From CAIZQW01 sp942493055 (GTDB taxonomy: Bacteria > Verrucomicrobiota > Kiritimatiellia > RFP12 > UBA1067), in assembly GCA_942493055.1 (NCBI GenBank), contig OW818680.1:4588001-4652000 (forward strand): a stretch of 64,000 nt of DNA, in the 5' to 3' direction. Made by a program: the position numbers and the translations under genes. The notes beneath the pieces were generated by a model. That model worked only from the letters and a program-made list of their open reading frames with translations, did not search any database and had not been told where the DNA came from. Numbering within the stretch: the stretch's first letter is position 1; each line of letters opens with the position of its first letter. This document shows, piece by piece, positions 19,108 to 27,374 of this stretch.

Positions 19108-19449
19108 TGGTCACAGGAAAAGACTGGATTAGAGATGATAGCTGATCGGTAAAGTTAAGGGTCGTGCCCCTCAAGATAAAGTACGCCCCTGACTTCGATC
19201 CATAAATTTCGGATACTTCATGAGAAGTCCGTGAACTGTTCGTGTATCCCACAGGAAGATAGCCTGAGGGATAAGAGCAGATACACATTGGGGCAATTTA
19301 TATAACTTGTTCGTTGTGGCGATACTTACTCGCCAAACATTTTTCGATAAATGCCCTTACGTTTGGATTTAAGAATTTCTCAGAATGAGATGCCTTGTGC
19401 ATCTATTTTGATGAAGAAACAACAAAACAAAGAAAAGGGGAAAAGCACT
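19108..19449. repeat. Leader region with GAACTGTT-type hairpin
   Basis: The segment 19200-19247 (tcggatacttcatgagaagt followed by ccgtgaactgttcgtgtatcc) matches 18613-18655 (tcggttacttcatgaagacg...ggtgttcggatcat). It can fold as GGATAC/GTATCC closing an inner TTCA/TGAA stem. Related hairpins with a GAACTGTT loop occur near 17700 and 18250. No gene seen in this stretch. Confidence 0.45.
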
Positions 19450-19794
19450 ATGCATATAGCGCATTCACACAGTGACCACACGTCACTGATCAATAACAAT
19501 GAGGGATCGACACTTGTCGCCATCCCGTCCACAGGAAGGCCTTCCAGGAGCCGCCAGTTGGATATGTTTGTATTCAACACAGAAACCCACACCTACGGGG
19601 GCCATCCCGCCAGCGAGCGTCCAGACGCTGCCAGAGTTAATAATGTCAGCATCATGTCTACTCACTCAAAGGATGAGAATACCGCTATCTCATTGGGTAC
19701 GGGAAAATCGGAGAGCGCTTCTTTATCTATACATAGGTCATCTCCATTGAAAAACCCCTATCAGATAAATTTAACAATAAAGGAGGTACTGTAA
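19450..19794 (+). CDS. Hypothetical small protein upstream of rep
   Basis: I start at ATG 19450, preceded by AAAAGGGGAAAAG; 114 residues. It contains a histidine-rich start (MHIAHSHSDH) and low-complexity Ser/Thr/Asn regions. The stop is directly before the Rep-like start, so the two are co-translated. The ribosome site of the next gene (AAAGGAGGT) lies within its 3' end. No family recognised. Confidence 0.45.
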   Translation: MHIAHSHSDHTSLINNNEGSTLVAIPSTGRPSRSRQLDMFVFNTETHTYGGHPASERPDAARVNNVSIMSTHSKDENTAISLGTGKSESASLSIHRSSPLKNPYQINLTIKEVL

Positions 19795-19795
19795 A

Positions 19796-20653
19796 ATGAA
19801 TAACAATAAGAGGATATACATTAAAGGGTCAGATAACTATGAGGCCATATTTGAAAGTAAACAGGTACAATCATATCTTACATCTCCAGATATCCCAAAG
19901 GTCAAATATGAGTCAGGTATAAAGATCCATTCCAAGAGGAGTGCGCAAGCACTATATCTCAATGCTATTAACCTTATGGGAGATCACTTTGAGACCTGTG
20001 TATTCATGACCATAACCTTACCTTCCCCTATATCAGTTCATAATGAGGATGGGTATAAGGAGGCATCTAAGATGTTAAGCTCATGGGTAGGCAACAAGAG
20101 AGGCCTTGCATATGTCTTTGGGGAAAACAGGAAATGGTGTAGGGTTGTTAGTATTAACTCTAAGAATGTTATCCATTGGCATTTTATTGTTGATGTAGGG
20201 GTGGATGTAGGTACGGGGGTGGATCATAAAGCGGTGAAGAAACAGGATAATAGGACTCTAGGAGCTTATCTAAAGGAGGGTATATGGAATAGGATGGAAG
20301 AATGTGAGGAGGCTTATGGTTTGGGGTGGACTCAGATCTTGCCTGTAAGGAACAAGGAAGCGGTAGCCAGATATCTTGCTCGACACATTACCTTAGAGGC
20401 CGCGGAAAGGCTGTCAAAAGGAGGAGGTGAAAGTTCAATGAAAAAAATAAGTTATTCCCGTAACTGGAAGAAAATCAGTCCCAAGAATGTCTATAGGGAG
20501 GGGACTGGGTACTGGAAGAAAGGGGTGGATAGCTTTATGAAATTATTGAAGGTCGATAAATATGAGGAACTGAAAGTAAGGGTTGGGAGGAGCTGGGCAT
20601 ACCTGAATAGAAGATTCATTTACTATCTGGGTCAATGGAAAGAGGTGGCATGA
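19796..20653 (+). CDS. HUH-endonuclease Rep-like replication protein
   Basis: 285 residues, strong ribosome site AAAGGAGGTACTG. Residues 70-76 (FMTITLP) fit Rep motif I; HWH at 127-129 within VIHWHFIVDV fits the metal-binding HUH motif II; Tyr193 in AVARYLARHI fits motif III with Arg instead of the usual Lys three residues on. This is the arrangement of rolling-circle initiators of small phages and plasmids. It would nick an origin on the element's DNA. The origin was not identified; the hairpin-rich leaders upstream are candidates. Downstream is a bidirectional terminator. Confidence 0.65.
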   Translation: MNNNKRIYIKGSDNYEAIFESKQVQSYLTSPDIPKVKYESGIKIHSKRSAQALYLNAINLMGDHFETCVFMTITLPSPISVHNEDGYKEASKMLSSWVGNKRGLAYVFGENRKWCRVVSINSKNVIHWHFIVDVGVDVGTGVDHKAVKKQDNRTLGAYLKEGIWNRMEECEEAYGLGWTQILPVRNKEAVARYLARHITLEAAERLSKGGGESSMKKISYSRNWKKISPKNVYREGTGYWKKGVDSFMKLLKVDKYEELKVRVGRSWAYLNRRFIYYLGQWKEVA

Positions 20654-20713
20654 TAGGATCAGGCTTGGGATTAGGGGTGTATGTTTGGGCTGTCTCGTTT
20701 CTTATAACAAAAA

Positions 20714-20744
20714 ACCGTCCCCCACAGTTGATGTAGGGGACGGT
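20714..20744. terminator. Bidirectional intrinsic terminator
   Basis: ACCGTCCCC (20714-20722) pairs perfectly with GGGGACGGT (20736-20744) around a 13-nt loop. It is flanked by A-rich sequence on the left and AT-rich sequence on the right. It sits between the convergent Rep-like gene and the gene ending at 20756. Confidence 0.75.
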
Positions 20745-20755
20745 AAACACACATT

Positions 20756-21253
20756 TTATTTATCGCGTTCTCTGGGATTTTTACGTCCTTTAAGAGTATT
20801 CGATTTTACAATATGCTGTTTCCTATCATAACGCTTCCCACGATAAGAATAGACATACTCAAAGGACTCAATCTTTACGATTTTCTCATATTTGATTGAG
20901 CCTTCGTTGCGACACCCACTCATAATCGCATACGGAACATCCGACTTTCCCAGTGATGTGCTTGTCCCTTGCGGAACATTTAAGTCACTAGGAATAATCA
21001 GGCTGACTACCATAAGCGCCCTAAGCAGCAATTTGCGCAGTTCAAAATAGTCCAATACTGCCTTGGCAAAAGCCAGCATGGCCTCCTTTATATCGCGCAA
21101 GAATGCCGTTCTTCGTGCATTAATAATGACAGGTGCGTTATATACTGTGACATTGCCGTATATTATTGTATTGCTGTAGTCACAATATCCTTTCTGTATT
21201 AATTTTCTTCTAGTTTTGGTAGCTTTTACTACCTTTATTGCTTGTTCTTCCAT
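20756..21253 (-). CDS. Hypothetical protein
   Basis: 165 residues from the ATG at 21253, preceded by GGAGAAG; the frame extends 72 bp further up without a better site. The N-terminus is basic (KVVKATKTRRKLIQKG); a helix-rich middle contains two leucine-rich segments (LRKLLLRALMVVSLII) and the tail is basic (RGKRYDRKQ). Convergent with rep. No recognised family. The 400 bp beyond it, up to 21653, are AT-rich and hold nothing else I can support. Confidence 0.4.
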   Translation of the reverse strand: MEEQAIKVVKATKTRRKLIQKGYCDYSNTIIYGNVTVYNAPVIINARRTAFLRDIKEAMLAFAKAVLDYFELRKLLLRALMVVSLIIPSDLNVPQGTSTSLGKSDVPYAIMSGCRNEGSIKYEKIVKIESFEYVYSYRGKRYDRKQHIVKSNTLKGRKNPRERDK

Positions 21254-21652
21254 CCATTTTCTTCTCCATTGTATCTTGTTTGTAATAAAGTATCTTATTA
21301 TTATCTCTACTACCTGAAAACTCATTCAAGCAGTCTCTTACATTTCTACAGCACCTGCCAGCTGGATTGGCTTTTTGTTTTATCTCTATTTGATAATCAC
21401 TCTCCTTTATGTGTTGTATGAAACTTCAACCTGTTTCATTATTAGGTTTGATGCTACTCATTTAACATCATTTTTAATTATACGCAAATTTGCGTCCCTA
21501 TGCACAAAAAAATTACTTATTTTTTCGGCCTCCCATTTTATTGATGTCCTAATACCTGAGAAACATGAAATTCAAAAAGTACCTATTCATTTGCACTTAT
21601 ATACTTGGGGTTCGTCAATGAATATGCTATAAGTAATCACATAATTTCTCTT

Positions 21653-22363
21653 ATGAGTAAAACGTCAAAAAACCACGAAGACGACTCCTTAGAACCAGAT
21701 CCGATTATGGCTCTGAAAGGCATGCCTAAAAAGGTCACAGCTTTAATCAACAAGGAGTCAGAGCGCGGTCTAATATTGATTTTATCTTCTTACCTTGAAG
21801 AGATTCTTGGCTATATGATACGGAGAGCTTGTACGAGTGATTCAATTGGCAAATCATTAATAGAATCCAGAGGGCCAGCTGGCGATTTTAGTGGAAAGAT
21901 CTCACTTTGTTTGGCCTTTGGACTCATAAGCGCTGGTGAGCATGGTGCGCTTACCTGTCTTCGTAAAATTCGTAATAATGCTGCCCATTTCGATCATAAT
22001 GGCCGCGAGTTTGATGTGCTATTTGATTCCCAGAAAACAATAGATGTGTTGAATCAAATGAGGATGCATCTCGACCTTGATATTGTTCATGGAGAAACTG
22101 ACAAAATGCGTCATGCATTTATTAGAACTTCACGTCTTTTAGCGAGTTTGTTATTGCTCAGATACAAAGATATTAAACCCGCCTCGAAACTAAAATCAAA
22201 CCTCGAAATTGCTGCTGATATTACAGCGAAAAGAAAGGGAACCCCATTAGTTGACTATTTAGCTACTTTACAGGAAACAGTTCTACATGAAAATTGCGAT
22301 ATTCAAGAAATGTTTGAACATTTGTCGGGTGTACTTCATTACTTCAAGAATAGGATGGGGTGA
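21653..22363 (+). CDS. MltR/DUF4145-like protein
   Basis: 236 residues from ATG 21653. The segment ERGLILILSSYLEEILGYMI, then FSGKISLCLAFGLI and LRKIRNNAAHFDH, follows the MltR-family pattern (SxKIxlxxxLGLI...IRxxRNxxAH). Members are all-helical and are common as stand-alone proteins in accessory regions, where they are not mannitol repressors. It runs opposite to and converges on the radical SAM gene (11 bp between stops), so it may belong to the neighbouring module. No clear ribosome site. Confidence 0.55.
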   Translation: MSKTSKNHEDDSLEPDPIMALKGMPKKVTALINKESERGLILILSSYLEEILGYMIRRACTSDSIGKSLIESRGPAGDFSGKISLCLAFGLISAGEHGALTCLRKIRNNAAHFDHNGREFDVLFDSQKTIDVLNQMRMHLDLDIVHGETDKMRHAFIRTSRLLASLLLLRYKDIKPASKLKSNLEIAADITAKRKGTPLVDYLATLQETVLHENCDIQEMFEHLSGVLHYFKNRMG

Positions 22364-22374
22364 AAACCTTCGCG

Positions 22375-23409
22375 CTAAATTTTTAAACACATTGGGTCGC
22401 GAACTTTTTTCATAAACCCATGCTGAATGATTTTTTGGGCGAGACAACCTGAAGTACAAGACTCAATAGAACCACATTTGCTGCATTCGTCTGCAAAAGG
22501 TGTCGTAAGATAAGTACGAACTAAATTCAAAAGAGATGATTTTGCCCAGCAATCTTTAATTGAGTGTTTACTAAGATTACAATATTCGTCTGTTATCCCA
22601 AGGTCTGACGGCCTAATGTGTTTAAAAGCATCACAAGGAGAAATTGAAAGATCGGGACTAATTGTGAGCCTATCAATCGCCGCGCAGCACTTCGGGTTGT
22701 CCCTTGCCATAAGAAAATTATAAGGTGAGCCAACACGTATGTCATGGCCTTTATTTCTTAACTCAAAGATTAACATCCTTAATGCTTGATTTTGATCATA
22801 CGACAACAACATCTCTTTCTGATTTTTAGCTCGTCCTTGAGGCACAAGCCGTAACACACTGACACGTTTGGACCCGAGTTTGCTGGACAATTCAACTACA
22901 GACGATAGTTCGAGAAAGTTCTGTGCTGTTGGCACAAAATGAATCTCTGTTTCCATACCACTTTGAGCACTCTCTTCTATGATTTTGGTAGTTATCCCGA
23001 AGCTACCATCTACGCCAGTTATTGAATCATGTTTTATCGGATTCGAACTGTAAAGGCTAAATATGGCGCGATACAGTCCTTTATCTCTCAGGTTTTTAAT
23101 CCTAGCTATAGTGCTTAGTCCAGAAGTATGACCTGAGGTATAGAGCGTTACATTGCAGTTACGTTCACTAGCCAGTTGGACTGCTTTTTCAAGATCACCC
23201 CAAAGCAAAGGTTCCCCCCCTGAAAAAGCAATTTGATCCACACCAACATCTGTTGCGTCATAAATAATACGACGACAGTCATCCCAACGCATCTCTCTCT
23301 CGCATTCGCTGTGGGAAACGCTCGAACAATGACAACATTTAAGTGGGCATTTATGCGTAACCTCTATTTTTAGCTCTTTTAAAAGAAAAGGTGGTTTATG
23401 CGTTTGCAT
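22375..23409 (-). CDS. Radical SAM/SPASM enzyme
   Basis: 344 residues. The [4Fe-4S] site is CPLKCCHC near residue 18-25 (CxxxCxxC), followed by the SAM-binding FSGGEPLLWGD. The C-terminal third has the cysteine spacing of a SPASM auxiliary cluster (CDAF..., CSKCGSIESCTSGC). SPASM enzymes usually act on peptides or, less often, other substrates. It is the last gene of the six-gene minus-strand operon, 2 bp after the hmdU kinase-like gene. In some hypermodifying phages a radical SAM enzyme rearranges a modified thymidine, so a DNA-base or nucleotide substrate is possible; this is inference. Confidence 0.85.
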   Translation of the reverse strand: MQTHKPPFLLKELKIEVTHKCPLKCCHCSSVSHSECEREMRWDDCRRIIYDATDVGVDQIAFSGGEPLLWGDLEKAVQLASERNCNVTLYTSGHTSGLSTIARIKNLRDKGLYRAIFSLYSSNPIKHDSITGVDGSFGITTKIIEESAQSGMETEIHFVPTAQNFLELSSVVELSSKLGSKRVSVLRLVPQGRAKNQKEMLLSYDQNQALRMLIFELRNKGHDIRVGSPYNFLMARDNPKCCAAIDRLTISPDLSISPCDAFKHIRPSDLGITDEYCNLSKHSIKDCWAKSSLLNLVRTYLTTPFADECSKCGSIESCTSGCLAQKIIQHGFMKKVRDPMCLKI

Positions 23410-23411
23410 TT

Positions 23412-24500
23412 CTATTCCTCCTTATTGTGTTCACTTCTCATTGTTTTTATCACTAGATCATTAATGTTCCACTTAGGAGGATAAAAATATTCGATAGGTA
23501 GTACAGTTGCCTTGAATTTTTGCTTAATTTTAATCCGTCCTGTAATTCCACTCATTTCGGGGTGAGCGACGCGCGCATATTTATCAACCTCACAAAATAA
23601 ATTCTGGCAATCAATTAGCTGTAGGGGCCGACCCCAAAGAGATTTGAAATTTATATTAAGTCTCTGGAACTCGACTTCTTGCAAATCGACCACTCGCTTA
23701 ATCAAATCGACTTCGTTGTATCCTCCGAAATCGATAAAACACTTCCGTATACCGTCTCGCGCTCCAGGACCAGGAACGACAAACGATGATTCGCTAAAAT
23801 CAATTAAAGTGCTATAGTTAATATCTATTGTATACTGATAAGCTAAAAAATCTCCAACAAATGGATATTCCCTCAATAAGAGAAACACCTCTTGTAAGGA
23901 TTTGGCAGCCGTGATACTAGAGGCTAGACCGTTTTTCATCATCCTCATCAATAAGTCTAAATGTGTCCGATGTTTACGTGTTGGAACTGCTGATCGTCCA
24001 CCCGACGGCATAATATAGGCGGCAGAATAAATAGTTTGCCCAGAATCCATTGCCTCGGTGAGTCTCTTGTCGGCAATTTCTTGATTAAATTCCCTATAAG
24101 TAATCGTTCCAAATTCGCTACAGAGTAGATCCCACGTCTCTATTTTATTAAAGAGTTTAAATAGGAGTATTCTAAACAAAACATCTTCAGGTGCCGTAAC
24201 TTCAGAGTATATCACTTTCCGAATTAGGTATTGACTTACACGGTCAGAAGCACGATAAACGTTAGTAAACTTAAAGTTTTGCAAAATGGGGTCTTTACTC
24301 CAAGGAGCAGGATACCCATTCAATCTCCTGAAAAACACCTCTTGTCTTTCAGCAGCAAACTTCCAATACGTATCATATACAATAGATGGTTTGGTAGGAT
24401 ATAAAGACATCTTTTGGCCTCTTCTGGCAACACTTTTTATTCCATCACCATTCTTGATGCTATGCGAAACGCGCATACTATTATGAGTTGATTCTGACAT
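23412..24500 (-). CDS. 5-hmdU DNA kinase-family / putative DNA base hypermodification protein
   Basis: 362 residues from the ATG at 24500, one base after the stop of the previous gene. Motifs match the family named HMUDK_hel or aGPT-PPlase (alpha-glutamyl/putrescinyl thymine pyrophosphorylase): FTNVYRASDRVSQYLIR, FRILLFKLFNKIETW, VPGPGARDGIRKCF and LWGRPLQLIDCQNLF followed by VDKYARVAHP. Phage members phosphorylate 5-hydroxymethyluracil in DNA as the activating step of thymine hypermodification. The partner thymidylate-synthase-like gene just upstream supports a related chemistry here. Whether DNA or a free nucleotide is the substrate is not shown by sequence. Confidence 0.8.
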   Translation of the reverse strand: MSESTHNSMRVSHSIKNGDGIKSVARRGQKMSLYPTKPSIVYDTYWKFAAERQEVFFRRLNGYPAPWSKDPILQNFKFTNVYRASDRVSQYLIRKVIYSEVTAPEDVLFRILLFKLFNKIETWDLLCSEFGTITYREFNQEIADKRLTEAMDSGQTIYSAAYIMPSGGRSAVPTRKHRTHLDLLMRMMKNGLASSITAAKSLQEVFLLLREYPFVGDFLAYQYTIDINYSTLIDFSESSFVVPGPGARDGIRKCFIDFGGYNEVDLIKRVVDLQEVEFQRLNINFKSLWGRPLQLIDCQNLFCEVDKYARVAHPEMSGITGRIKIKQKFKATVLPIEYFYPPKWNINDLVIKTMRSEHNKEE

Positions 24501-24501
24501 T

Positions 24502-25254
24502 TTAGTTTTCTGTGAGCTGGTTAACAAGATCCTTTAATGGCCTCTTGTTGCATGTTTTACTAAGTTTAAGAGAACCCGCTATACAGGAAACGGAAGACAA
24601 GGAAAGTCCCATCTGAGATGCCATAAACTGTCCGAGATGGTATAATCCTAAATAGTTTCCATACCCCTTTTCTATTAGAAGTTGATTTGCGTAGAACGCA
24701 ATGATTTCTAGTCCTTCCTCCCCGTTTTTACCTTTAGGATGGAAGGCAATTTGCTGAAGACACGGGAACCCTCGTTGTCTAGCATCTGACATATCAAGCA
24801 CTGGGTCAGTAATGGCCGCTTGTAGTGCACTGAACCGATGGTTACCTTTTTTCCAAGTTTCGATAATAAATTCGAGTTGGTTAACAGGTGTCTCTATGCG
24901 ATCAAGTCCAAAAGCAATTAATCGCTGGAAATAAACACCATGACTATTTGTAGGGACTAATTTAATCTGATGCCACATCTCGAGATATTGTTTGTATAAT
25001 AATGAGCGATCTTCGTGACTCATCTTCCAAACAGAATTAGGGAAAATAGTATTTGCTACTGTTGTTATAGAACTTGCTCCAGCTTGTTTAAGGAAACAAT
25101 CGAGTTCTATTGCTGCTGTACATTCCTTGAGTTCAAATGGTGCGGAACAAAAAGTAACACATGTTGTCCCAAGCGTCCCGTGTTGAGCCTCATAGCATTC
25201 TCTTAGTGTTTTAGTCCACGCTGCCCCAATTGTCTCTGCTTTTATAACTTTCAT
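24502..25254 (-). CDS. Thymidylate synthase-like enzyme (possible dUMP hydroxymethylase relative)
   Basis: 250 residues. Thymidylate-synthase features are visible: HRFSALQAAITDP (R-x4-Q), the catalytic cysteine Cys165 in GFPCLQQIAFHP (canonical PCH is PCL here), and a binding loop with N190 and GYGNYLGLYHLGQFMA (Asn200). The N-terminal half is unlike housekeeping ThyA. TS homologues in modified-DNA phages make 5-hydroxymethyl-dUMP. Located directly before the hmdU-kinase-family gene. Loss of the His after the Cys may indicate a changed reaction; that is an inference. Confidence 0.75.
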   Translation of the reverse strand: MKVIKAETIGAAWTKTLRECYEAQHGTLGTTCVTFCSAPFELKECTAAIELDCFLKQAGASSITTVANTIFPNSVWKMSHEDRSLLYKQYLEMWHQIKLVPTNSHGVYFQRLIAFGLDRIETPVNQLEFIIETWKKGNHRFSALQAAITDPVLDMSDARQRGFPCLQQIAFHPKGKNGEEGLEIIAFYANQLLIEKGYGNYLGLYHLGQFMASQMGLSLSSVSCIAGSLKLSKTCNKRPLKDLVNQLTEN

Positions 25255-25259
25255 AATCT

Positions 25260-26111
25260 TTACTCCTCTAAAAAACGATATTGTGCCAATCCTTCATAGT
25301 TTTTTCTAGACACCCTAACATTGGCTGCCCAATCTGAGTCAGGATCAAACAAGCGACAATAGCCAGGAGCTATTGCTTCAATTAATGTTGAAGTGTTTTC
25401 TTCGCTATACCTCTTTTGTGTTAGCAAATTACTTTCGTGGCAAGTTTTGAAAGGCAACATTATATGGTCTCCACATTCTAAGGTAATCGCGCGTTTAGTC
25501 CATTGCTTATCAACAAATATAAAGTTGTTTCCTGCGGGACAGCCATACTGATTCTTAATATCTTTAGGGTGAACTTTTCTTAAATCGCCACTCATTAATG
25601 GTAACAGCAAGCGAAGGGAATATTCTAAGTGGTCAATCACTGTCTTGTAACCTACCCCAAAATATGAAGCAAGTTGCCATATTTGGAATGCTGTTATCGA
25701 GCCTTCTTGAATTCCACGCTCTTTCATTGCCCTTCTAACGACTAATGGCGACATCAATAGATAACCAGCAAATAAATCAGCTAATCTTTCTTCTGAGCGA
25801 TTCGATATACCATCAGATACGTTATCAAAACTAGTTCCATGTTTAAATACATGATGTCCTAACTCATGACCACAAGTAAATGCAATTCGCCCTGATGGAC
25901 GTCGAGATCCTAATATAATACATGGTCGAGGTTTAGTTGCGTAGATTCCCTCTAAAGAGTTGGTATCGCTAAATCTTACATCGCAACCACAATCAATGGC
26001 TAAATCAATAGGATCTATTGGGTCGGTCCTACTGATGCCTCGTTGTAGGCGAAGCGATTCGGCCTCCTTAAATGCTATCCTAGCCATTTGCTCATAATTG
26101 AGGTTTTGCAT
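25260..26111 (-). CDS. ImmA/IrrE-type zinc peptidase
   Basis: 283 residues. The zinc motif HELGHHVF with downstream EERLADLFAGYLLM (Glu/Asp ligands) is characteristic of the ImmA/IrrE (M78) family. These peptidases cleave a partner XRE repressor on a stress or signal cue. The gene starts 7 bp after the XRE gene stop. Here the pair probably controls the operon that also contains the TS-like, hmdU-kinase and radical SAM genes. Confidence 0.9.
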   Translation of the reverse strand: MQNLNYEQMARIAFKEAESLRLQRGISRTDPIDPIDLAIDCGCDVRFSDTNSLEGIYATKPRPCIILGSRRPSGRIAFTCGHELGHHVFKHGTSFDNVSDGISNRSEERLADLFAGYLLMSPLVVRRAMKERGIQEGSITAFQIWQLASYFGVGYKTVIDHLEYSLRLLLPLMSGDLRKVHPKDIKNQYGCPAGNNFIFVDKQWTKRAITLECGDHIMLPFKTCHESNLLTQKRYSEENTSTLIEAIAPGYCRLFDPDSDWAANVRVSRKNYEGLAQYRFLEE

Positions 26112-26118
26112 TGTTTTA

Positions 26119-26454
26119 TTAGGTCTTTCTCATGGACGTTAATAGGGCAATTACTTTCTCTAAATCATTTGGATTAAGATTTGCTGCATTTCTCGCAGCT
26201 AACGTTAATTCATCACGAACTTCATTAACACCTTCGGCATCCCATCCAGCCAACCAATCTAATTCGACTTTGTATATTTCCGCAAACTTCACTAACTCGT
26301 GCGCAGAAACCCCGCGACGTCCTGCTTCAATTTCGGTTATTGTTGGGCGATGCATCTCCATTTGTCGAGATGCTTGGACTTGTGTTAGCCCAGCTTGTTG
26401 TCGAGCAATTGATAATCTGGATGCAATAAGTGCTTTTCTTTCTTCTTCTTTCAT
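26119..26454 (-). CDS. XRE-family helix-turn-helix repressor
   Basis: 111 residues, ribosome site AAGGAG. Helix-turn-helix at about residues 12-65 (RLSIARQQAGLTQVQASRQM followed by RPTITEIEAGRRGVSAHEL). C-terminal region is short and helical, a likely target of the adjacent ImmA-type protease. It lies near the start of the operon, consistent with autoregulation. Confidence 0.9.
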   Translation of the reverse strand: MKEEERKALIASRLSIARQQAGLTQVQASRQMEMHRPTITEIEAGRRGVSAHELVKFAEIYKVELDWLAGWDAEGVNEVRDELTLAARNAANLNPNDLEKVIALLTSMRKT

Positions 26455-26463
26455 ACGTGCTCC

Positions 26464-26769
26464 TTAATTATGGTTTGTTTTGATCATAGTACAAATACGC
26501 TCTGCAACATTCTCGACAGTTAGGAAGGTTGGTTTGTTGAAATTTCGTTTAGGTTCTGAAGAGAATAAGAGGGATATGGTCTTGTCGTCCTTAATGTCAT
26601 ATCGCTTAAAGCAGTTTTGCGTGAAAGAAATACTAATCAGGCTGTCAAAGCTTGGAAGATCTCTTAGAGGACAGGTTAGATGGGTGATCTCTTGAGGCTT
26701 CTCACCTAACTCTTCCTGATACTCCTTCAGCAAGTTTATTAAATCAGCAATAACACTTATCTTGTCCAT
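26464..26769 (-). CDS. Small hypothetical protein, first gene of the operon
   Basis: 101 residues from the ATG at 26769, preceded by AAAGGAGAAG. It begins with a helix (MDKISVIADLINLLKEYQEE) and has mixed strand and helix after it; no recognised domain. It lies 9 bp before the XRE gene and appears to be the first gene of the minus-strand operon 26769-22375. Confidence 0.55.
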   Translation of the reverse strand: MDKISVIADLINLLKEYQEELGEKPQEITHLTCPLRDLPSFDSLISISFTQNCFKRYDIKDDKTISLLFSSEPKRNFNKPTFLTVENVAERICTMIKTNHN

Positions 26770-26934
26770 GACTTCTCCTTTCTCATTGAGATGACAACAG
26801 ATTATCATTATTTATTACTTAGCGCAACAATAAATTACCAAATGTAAGAAAAGTTTACCTAGAGAAAGATTTCTTGATGTAGATTGTTTGAAAAAATAAC
26901 GGCAATTCAACTTTGTCGCGACGATTTTTCGATA

Positions 26935-26985
26935 TTTCGACCACTTGTGAATACTGATGGACAAATGATATGTTCACAGTCGAAA
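26935..26985. promoter_or_regulatory. Imperfect inverted repeat in divergent promoter region
   Basis: TTTCGAC (26935-26941) and GTCGAAA (26979-26985) are complementary, and inside them TGTGAA (26946-26951) pairs with TTCACA (26973-26978). It sits between the XRE/ImmA operon and the divergent HTH gene at 27013, so it could be an operator shared by both. Bases 26770-27012 hold no gene. Confidence 0.45.
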
Positions 26986-27012
26986 TTCAAATGACGGTAA
27001 AACGAGGTAATT

Positions 27013-27357
27013 ATGAGTTTAGAGGCATTAGTACTGATATGGGTTAAAGCAACCGCACAACAAAAACGTGAAATCTGGAAAGCAGTTGAGAATGTTCTCT
27101 CTGGTAAAACGAAAAATTCTATCCAACGAATCATCCGCCGCGAAGAAGCGGCATCGTACTTAGGTGTTAGCGTGAAGCGAATCGACCAATTGTCAAGTCA
27201 AGGCATCCTGAAGCGCATCTATACCCCAGGCACCACGAAGGCCATAGGTATTTCAGAAGCCAGTTTAAGAGCATTGACCGAGGGGACAGAAACAGAAGGG
27301 CAGACCGAGGAATATCATTACAGCTGCACCCAATGCATCAAATCAAAAAGACGCTAA
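27013..27357 (+). CDS. Helix-turn-helix (excisionase-like) protein
   Basis: 114 residues, ribosome site GAGG. The core RREEAASYLGVSVKRIDQLSSQG...ISEASLRALTE is a MerR/excisionase-like HTH. A C-terminal CTQC could bind metal. It is divergent from the XRE operon and directly upstream of the sigma-like gene, so it may be an early regulator of the element. Confidence 0.65.
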   Translation: MSLEALVLIWVKATAQQKREIWKAVENVLSGKTKNSIQRIIRREEAASYLGVSVKRIDQLSSQGILKRIYTPGTTKAIGISEASLRALTEGTETEGQTEEYHYSCTQCIKSKRR

Positions 27358-27374
27358 AACTAGGGTAACTGAAT

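Noticed and set aside
22375..23409. Radical SAM enzyme as a peptide (RiPP) maturase
   Set aside because: The SPASM region allows it, but no precursor peptide gene is visible next to it and its partners are nucleotide enzymes, so I favour a nucleotide-related role without excluding the other.
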